Source: Chiridota heheva
Taxonomy: Eukaryota > Echinodermata > Holothuroidea > Apodida > Chiridotidae
Assembly (NCBI GenBank): GCA_020152595.1
Contig: JAIGNY010000581.1
Location: 1-64,000 of the forward strand
Direction of reading: 5' to 3'
Length of the DNA: 64,000 bases
The notes under the pieces were generated by a model. The model saw only the letters and a list, made by a program, of their open reading frames with translations, made no database searches and was not told the DNA's origin. Numbering within the stretch: the first letter of the stretch is position 1; each line of letters starts with the position of its first letter. Shown one piece after another: positions 57,880 through 64,000 of the stretch. A program made the position numbers and the translations under genes.

Positions 57880-58330
57880 GAAAACCTGTGTCAGAACAAT
57901 ACAAGTTTTGTGAAAAAGTGTGTCAATACGTGTCATAATCCCATAAAACTTGAATACATTCACAGGGTCAAGTGGTTGGCACAAATATCTGTTTCAAGTT
58001 CACATCTATATCCTAGGAAAAATTGTATACCATTTTTAAAAGCTTTGAAAGCAAATTTTCAAATTATTTCTTTAACAAAATACATATTAATGCTTTTACA
58101 ATCAAAATATATAATTAATAATTTATAAACTTGTGTAAGCCGAAAACCTGTGACAATTCGTGTACAAAACCCTGAAAACCTGTATCAGAACAATTAAACA
58201 GTTCTGTAAAAAAGTGTGTCAATGCGTGTCTTAATCCTATCAAAGTTAAATAAATTCACAGGGTCAAGTGGTTGGCACAAATAGGCTGTTTTAAGTTCAT
58301 ATCTATTTCCTAGGAAGAATTGTGTAATAA
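57880..58330. repeat. About 300-bp tandem duplication
   Basis: CCTGTGTCAGAACAATACAA...CACAGGGTCAAGTGGTTGGC (57886-58020) recurs as CCTGTATCAGAACAATTAAA...CACAGGGTCAAGTGGTTGGC (58170-58320). Confidence 0.8.
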
Positions 58331-58334
58331 CAAA

Positions 58335-58620
58335 TTTTAAAGCTTGACTTTCCTCAAAATTATAACTTTTAAACAAGGTTTCCTCAAACTATCCAAATTT
58401 TTCCTTAAATTTTTTGAAGTATCTTTCCTTAAAAATATGTGACATTTTCCCCAAAACTTTCACGTTTTCGTCAAAATATCCTAATTATTCCGGATTTTTT
58501 TATATTTTTTCCTCAAAATATCCAAAGTTGTTTTCCTCAAAAATTAAAACAATCAAAGTATTTCCCCAAAACTTCTAACTTTTTCCTTAAAGTTGAATTT
58601 CTTCTATGTGTAGGGGGAGA
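58335..58620. repeat. Degenerate TTTCCTCAAAATATCC-type repeats
   Basis: TTCCTCAAAATTATAAC, TCCTCAAACTATCCAAATTT, TCAAAATATCCTAATT and CCTCAAAATATCCAAAGTTG recur every ca. 25-35 bases without a fixed period. The 11090-11340 and 27010-27150 stretches are similar in style. Confidence 0.55.
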
Positions 58621-58805
58621 AGTTAGCTTGGATTGAGATTCTTTATGGTTCCCCCTCCCCTTCAAAAAAGTCCAGCCAAGCCACTGCCTGATTCACTGGG
58701 TAAGTCATTGTGTTAAGAGATTAGTGTAATCCTGCTTTCTTTAAAAAAAACACCAAAAAAAAAAACACACACACACTTCAAACCTCTGCAATTAAGGTAG
58801 CTTGC

Positions 58806-58972
58806 ACACAAGTTGTTTCTACACAAATGATACCAAACTTTAAACTTGAATATCTCCTTAACGGGTATCTCCTTTACAGAATAAGATTTTGCAATGCTTT
58901 TTTTACCATTCTTGTTTCTTTTGAAGTCCTCTTTTATATAAGATAGACTTGCTTGACCCCTGAACTAATCAT
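58806..58972. mobile_element. Element A, right half
   Basis: TTCTACACAAATGATACCAA through CTTGACCCCTGAACTAATCA and then TTAA (58973-58976). The left half is missing. Confidence 0.8.
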
Positions 58973-58976
58973 TTAA

Positions 58977-60230
58977 AAGAAATCATTTGAGGAAAGTCAA
59001 GCTTTCAAATTTGGTGTACAATTTTGTCTTATAGGAGCAAATATTTGCATCTACCGAAAGTAAATTGAGAAAAGAAATTTGATAAATAATTAGGTATCAA
59101 ATGTGCTTTTACATTTACACCTTTTTTTTTTTTTTGCACGTTCTATAGTCTACGGAAAAAATATATGCTTGAAAATAGCTCGAGAATAAAACAGTTAGAA
59201 TCACTCTGTGATAAATGAATATAGATATAATTAGAAAAAAAAAAGAAAAAAAAACTTATTGATGATTCATTGTAATAATTTTGTCACATGTAAAATGATC
59301 CTTCTCTTCCCTACCACATAATCATATTGCTGGTAATCAATTAGAGGATATCATATCTTTCCTGCAGTATTCAAGTTGTTACCACCCTCACAAAGTAACA
59401 CACTTTCTTTGATTCTGCCAACTAAGGGACTATACCCATACCCTCATAAATGTTGTATTAATCCAGCGTAACAATGTACAATAACAATAACAAAGGTAAA
59501 TTGTACTGCATGTCGAAAAGCAACTGCAAAGGTCTGGGGGAAGCTAAATCTAATTGTCTCAAGAAGTGTTTTCAAAGTTATGCAAAAATTATGCTTTTTA
59601 TACTTAAATTTCTAGATTATTTTTAAAATCATCTATGTACAGTCAAAGGAAGTTTCATAACATCGAGTCATGAAAATAGTCTTAAGCTAAAATCACAAGT
59701 ATGCTGTGATAAAGTAGTTTTGTTATGATCAATAAAACCAATTAACATAATACAATTTATTTGTCCCTTTTGAAATTTTCCCAAGCAGCCCTCTTCCAAA
59801 AAACATGTATTGCCGGTTTACAATGAGAGGACATTCTAATTTTCCTGCATTATATCTAAGAAATAGATTTAGGGGCTACATGTATAAAACATCATGTCCT
59901 TGCATATTATCATGTTTTTTCCAGAGACAACCTTTTTACGTAACAGTTTCGCAAGTTTGATATTATTAAATGAACACAAAACTAAGCGTATACAACTCGC
60001 GTCCCGTAAAACAATTAAACAAGAAAGTGATACTTAACTGTAACTTTCCTATTTAAAAACATTTTGCTTTTACAAAAAAAAACAATTTTTTTGACAAAAC
60101 CTTGACTGTGTCTGTATGTCTACATATCCACAGAACATATATCATCTTTCACACACTTTCAAAGGAGGGCCTCCTTGCATAATGCAATGAATGGCTTAGC
60201 TGTAAAGCTGGTTCAAAAGTACTTGAAATT
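58977..60230. other. Stretch without a gene
   Basis: AT-rich, with T and A runs near 59120 and 59236. No gene recognised. Confidence 0.5.
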
Positions 60231-60480
60231 TGCCACGCTTTGCCACACTTCTAGACACAGGTTGGAACTCGGTTTACCACTTTTTCATGTCTTGTTAAAA
60301 CACTTATTTTCACACATTTTCATGCATGTCAGCCACACATGAAGACATGTGTGATTACCTGTTAGACACACAGGGGATTAGTTCCAATTTCACGCTTTGT
60401 CATGTGTGTCACTTTTGTTTGCCACATGTGAAGTCTTTTGTCTGCCACATGTGTTCATGCAGGAACACGGACAAGGTTTG

Positions 60481-60511
60481 ACCAGGGAGTTGTTAAGAAC
60501 AACTCCCTGGT
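60481..60511. repeat. Perfect 14-bp hairpin, 3-base loop
   Basis: ACCAGGGAGTTGTT and AACAACTCCCTGGT are perfectly complementary around AAG. The flanks repeat GGTTTGAC (60475 side) and GGTTTGAC (after the right arm), which suggests a copy-and-fold event. The surrounding 60230-60530 is rich in CACATGTG-type motifs. Confidence 0.9.
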
Positions 60512-61001
60512 TTGACACACTCTTTTTTGTAAGGAAATGAAGTGGGTTTCGCTGTAGGACGGCTTTCAACCTATGGTAGTCCTTACACACTAGGATTTGC
60601 AGCAAGCACTTTATATCAGGTATTTTTGTCTAAGTATAACGAAGAATTAGATGACAAATTAATGATAAAGTTTCTCTTTGTATACCTGGTGAAAATATAA
60701 CTTACTTTAGAACGCTGAACTGGTACTGGTAGGTTAGCGTGCAGTATGTTTGTTGCACATGTGATGTGACTGAGCTGTGTGAAGATGTGTGAAATGCAAC
60801 GACGCCGTTGCCCTGCAAAATGGAGTCCAATCGAGTTAAGAGTCACGTGATTAAATCACTCTATTCAAGGGAACAATTCCCATGACTTTTCTCTTCAATT
60901 ATTGGAAACGTTTTTTGCTTCATTATTGAGATGTGGTATAACATGGACTTAACGAGAATATGCTTTGCCCATCTGCAAATATATTCTTTAAGATAATTTC
61001 A

Positions 61002-61549
61002 AGGATTAGTTCAGTGGTCAAGCAAGTTTATCTTATATGAAAATGGACATCAAAAGAAACAAAATGGTGAAGAAAGCATTCAAAAATCTTAATATTCAAG
61101 TTTAAAAGCTCTGTCTTATCTGTGTGGAAATGACTGGTGTACTAAGTCTACTGTGGAAGGTAGTGTCTTCATACTCACATTCTTAACAATTGTTAATGTT
61201 TTTAAAAAAAGTTTTTTTTTTTTCTTCACTATTTAAATTAGTTTTCCTCAAACTTTCTTCAGGTGGTATAGTATAAAGACCCTTCCTAGATTTAATTTAA
61301 TTTTATTACTTTTTTGACATCCCATGGTTTTTAAGCCACATATTCGCAGGCCAAAATATGATAGAATACATAAAGACTTTGATGAATATAAAACTATGAC
61401 ATCACAACTAGTCTGATTTCAGTCATTTCTACACAAATGATACCAAACTTTAAACTTAGATATCTCCTTAACGGAGTAAGATTTTTGAATGCTTTCTTCA
61501 CTATTTTGTTTCTTTTGAGATAGACTTGCTGGACCCCTGAACTAATTCT
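61002..61549. mobile_element. TTAA element A, complete 548-bp copy
   Basis: AGGATTAGTTCAGTGGTCAA at the left and GGACCCCTGAACTAATTCT at the right, the latter followed by TTAA (61550-61553); the left target is TTCA, probably mutated. The two halves are extensively inverted. Non-coding. It is the best in-window reference for the interrupted copy at 35394-37450. Confidence 0.87.
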
Positions 61550-61553
61550 TTAA

Positions 61554-64000
61554 ACATCTAGGATCTAAAATTATGATATATCCCACTGTGTCGCTATGAA
61601 ATACACTGGAGTACACTGGAGTACACACTGGTGAAATCTTTGAAATGTATTAACTGCTAAACGGTGTAGATTATCAACACGCTTTTTTTTTCTCTCCACC
61701 AATTTGTTTCTTTCATAGTCGTCTGTCATATTTTACAATTTATTATCAGCATACTATTATCTAAACCCTTTTTTTTGCAGTTATCACTCTATTTTACGCC
61801 ATGGAAGAAAGACGTTTGTTTCTTTCTCTTTGATTATTGTTTGTTGTAAGAACCTCAATCATGTACCACTTATCGTTTATGTTTGTGACAAAGGCCAGGT
61901 GCACTGTAATAAAGTGCATTGTATTGTATCATATGTATGAAAAAGAAAATTGACTGGAATATATTCCTTTAAAAACCTGTTCTAAATACAAAGAAATTTC
62001 CTAGCCCAATATGACAGTTGTTTCTTTTAATTTCAAAACATTTTTTGAGGTAATTCTTTCCCAAGATGTCTATAACCATTATACCAGTGAGTTCTAAAAT
62101 GACAATTCTCACTGTTAATTATATATTTCTTATTTGCTTAAACTTCATTTGAAGCAGAAAAAGAAAAATTGCTAATTCAATTCTTGTACTGAATTCAAAG
62201 CTGAGCTCGCATGGTCTACTGGTTTTGTTACTCAAATCGGTTTTGCAATACTGCGGTTTCGGTCTGATTCATGTTTATTAAAAATATAAAAAAAGCCTGC
62301 AAGTACCGAGAGATAAAAAAATCACCATACAAAAATGAGAGTAAATATCGGTTTTATTTCAATAAAAAAGAAAGTTCATGCTTTGTGAAAGAATGTATTT
62401 TGTAGTATCTTTTGATATATTTGTGAAAATATGTGATATTTATGCAGACTAAATTAATAATTTGATTGAGAAATGGTGTTTGGAAATGCTTACTCATGAA
62501 TATTACATGTACCTGTAATAACAGGCTCGAATCCGCTAGATAATGTCTCTTCAGGCTGGGCTAATATTTCCACAAACACAACAACTGTACCTGCATTTCT
62601 TTATAATCCCGTTTATTTTAAGTCCTTAACATTTTCTCCCGAGTCCTTTTGTCTTGTAAAATACTTTGTTAATCCGTTATAAAATCCCGGCGATAACAAT
62701 ATTGTAAATCGTAAGACCATTCACTTATAAATTCACAACCAACCAGCCCTACATGCACTGTACAAGACTACATTTACACAACAGCTCCTGGATGTGGAAC
62801 GTATGAATGGATATCATGACTCAGGAGCGTGACTTCTGCCGTCATTGATCAAAAAGTTAACTTTATTCCCACTGTATGTAAATCAGCGCAAGGGGTGACT
62901 TTTTCCCACGCACCAGTAACAACAAGTTAGCGGGATTTTATATCTTTTTCACTTAATAATAATTTGTTCCTTGACCCTGTGTACCATATTTCCGTGAGTT
63001 TTTAAAGTTTGATCTGGGAAAAAACGTCGCTATAAACAGCATGGCTTAGAGGAGTAAAATTGTGTGATCGTTATGGCCTGGGAATTACACGATGCCAAGA
63101 TAAATTATCCCCGTGCTATCAGTATCACTTACCAGAAAGCTGGTATATGATTCACAATTAGATCGCAAGAGAAAATAACCATTCATCTCCCCAAAAGTTT
63201 CTTTTGTTTTCTGATCTCATTTTCATGTGTAAAATATACTTTTAAACAACTGTCGTGGTCTAAATTGTTCAGATTTGTTCAGGATTTCATGCAATTTTGT
63301 TATTCCATTCCTTCGTATTTAAGTTTACTCACAATTGCGATGGAATCTTTCGTTTAATCACGGTGTATGTAATTGACCCATGGCAGGTGTGATTCGTTGG
63401 GGGTACAAGCTCAAATGATTTCATTGGTTCGAAGTGGAGCAAGTTTATATAAGTTTTTGGTGGACCTGTAGGTGATAGCCTGTTGGGCATGCATAAATTA
63501 ATAATATTATCTCTGCATTCTGCTCTGCATTTCGTTTCACAAGTAGAAAGAACAACCAGAATGATCAAATACAGATGTGTTTTACCGTTTCATACAATTC
63601 TGAGTCACCACAAACATATCGCTTATCATTGTTAAATGATTCAAATCAACGTAGAGCTAAAAATCGTATCTGCAGGGTGCTAAAGAATTGATTTTACGTG
63701 GATGCGCAGCGTATGTTGTAAAAATAAAATGTTTTCATAGCTCCTTGCTAAAACAAGTACGGAATACAATGTAATTCAGTTTCATTTTAAATCCTGATGT
63801 ATTCAAATCACATATCGTATTATACGTATAGAGATTGCAGAGAATACACTTTTGCTTCTTTTTTTCATTTTGATGAAGAAAATCTGAATTGGGTGGGGAG
63901 TGGGACACTTCTGTTCATTAGCTGGCATTTTCTTTTCTGTACACTCCCATTCACACAGTTTTGGCCAATACCATATAAGGCTATAGGGCGGAACCAAATT
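61554..64000. other. Stretch without a supported gene
   Basis: Low repeat content. A minus-strand frame at 63329-63568 encodes a hydrophobic start (LIILVVLSTC) and then a Cys-containing stretch, and is followed by TTGTGAGTAAAC, which holds a GTGAGT donor-like site; but the frame has no ATG and no family is recognised. An exon is possible but unsupported. Confidence 0.45.

Noticed and set aside
57608..57904. 98-residue minus-strand protein
   Set aside because: Overlaps the CCTGTGTCAGAAC repeat and has no recognisable domain.
62207..62275. tRNA gene suggested by TGGTCTACTGGTTT and CGGTTTCGGTCTGATTC
   Set aside because: No acceptor stem and a poor T arm; at best a decayed tRNA-like fragment.
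63329..63568. First exon of a secreted protein
   Set aside because: Hydrophobic start and a GTGAGT site follow the pattern, but there is no ATG in frame, no recognised family and no second exon.

Overview
The window reads as repeat-dense, AT-rich, non-coding nuclear DNA of an animal, probably a marine invertebrate. The evidence is the mix of elements: degraded CR1/L2-like and I-type LINEs, a tRNA-derived SINE, many short inverted-repeat DNA transposons (TTAA-, TA- and 8-bp-target types) and very abundant micro- and minisatellites. Phylum cannot be fixed from the sequence alone; echinoderm, hemichordate or another invertebrate is a guess. I found no intact protein-coding gene, rRNA or functional tRNA. 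The long open frames are nearly all minisatellites that happen to lack stop codons.

Layout. 1-7040: a duplicated block (1-ca. 880 and 5197-ca. 6030) carrying a 28-bp minisatellite; between the copies is a ca. 900-bp tandem block, one unit of which was hit by a CR1/L2-like LINE. 8150-9180: an inverted-repeat element holding a 41-bp minisatellite, whose unexpanded relative is at 18890-19270. 9375-10290: an element with 21-bp arrays growing inward from both ends. 10640-11440 and 24487-27230: element G, the second copy carrying two nested insertions. 12889-15055: a G-rich minisatellite split by a LINE. 16694-17076, 18330-18692, 38182-38992 and 53601-53964: four copies of a nested-palindrome element. 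19885-22282: an I-type LINE with an 11-bp target duplication, a second LINE fragment nested inside it and an unfilled relative nearby.

30086-31428: a 35-bp array made from the end of TTAA element A. 32255-33375: a triplet microsatellite with a 126-bp higher-order unit. 33925-35035: two copies of an unrecognised ORF-like unit. 35390-37450: one element A interrupted by a SINE, a CR1/L2-like LINE and an I-type LINE end. 49656-51250: a 480-bp unit in three copies. 51596-51872: a small inverted-repeat element with three AP-1-type sites. 54309-54416: a broken THAP zinc-finger reading frame. The remaining stretches are AT-rich DNA with fragments of the same families.

No genes act together here. The common theme is mobile elements acting as hosts for each other and as seeds for tandem arrays: in at least four families (A, B, D, G) an array sits in, or is built from, an element end. 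Unfilled relatives inside the window let several insertions be located to within a few bases.
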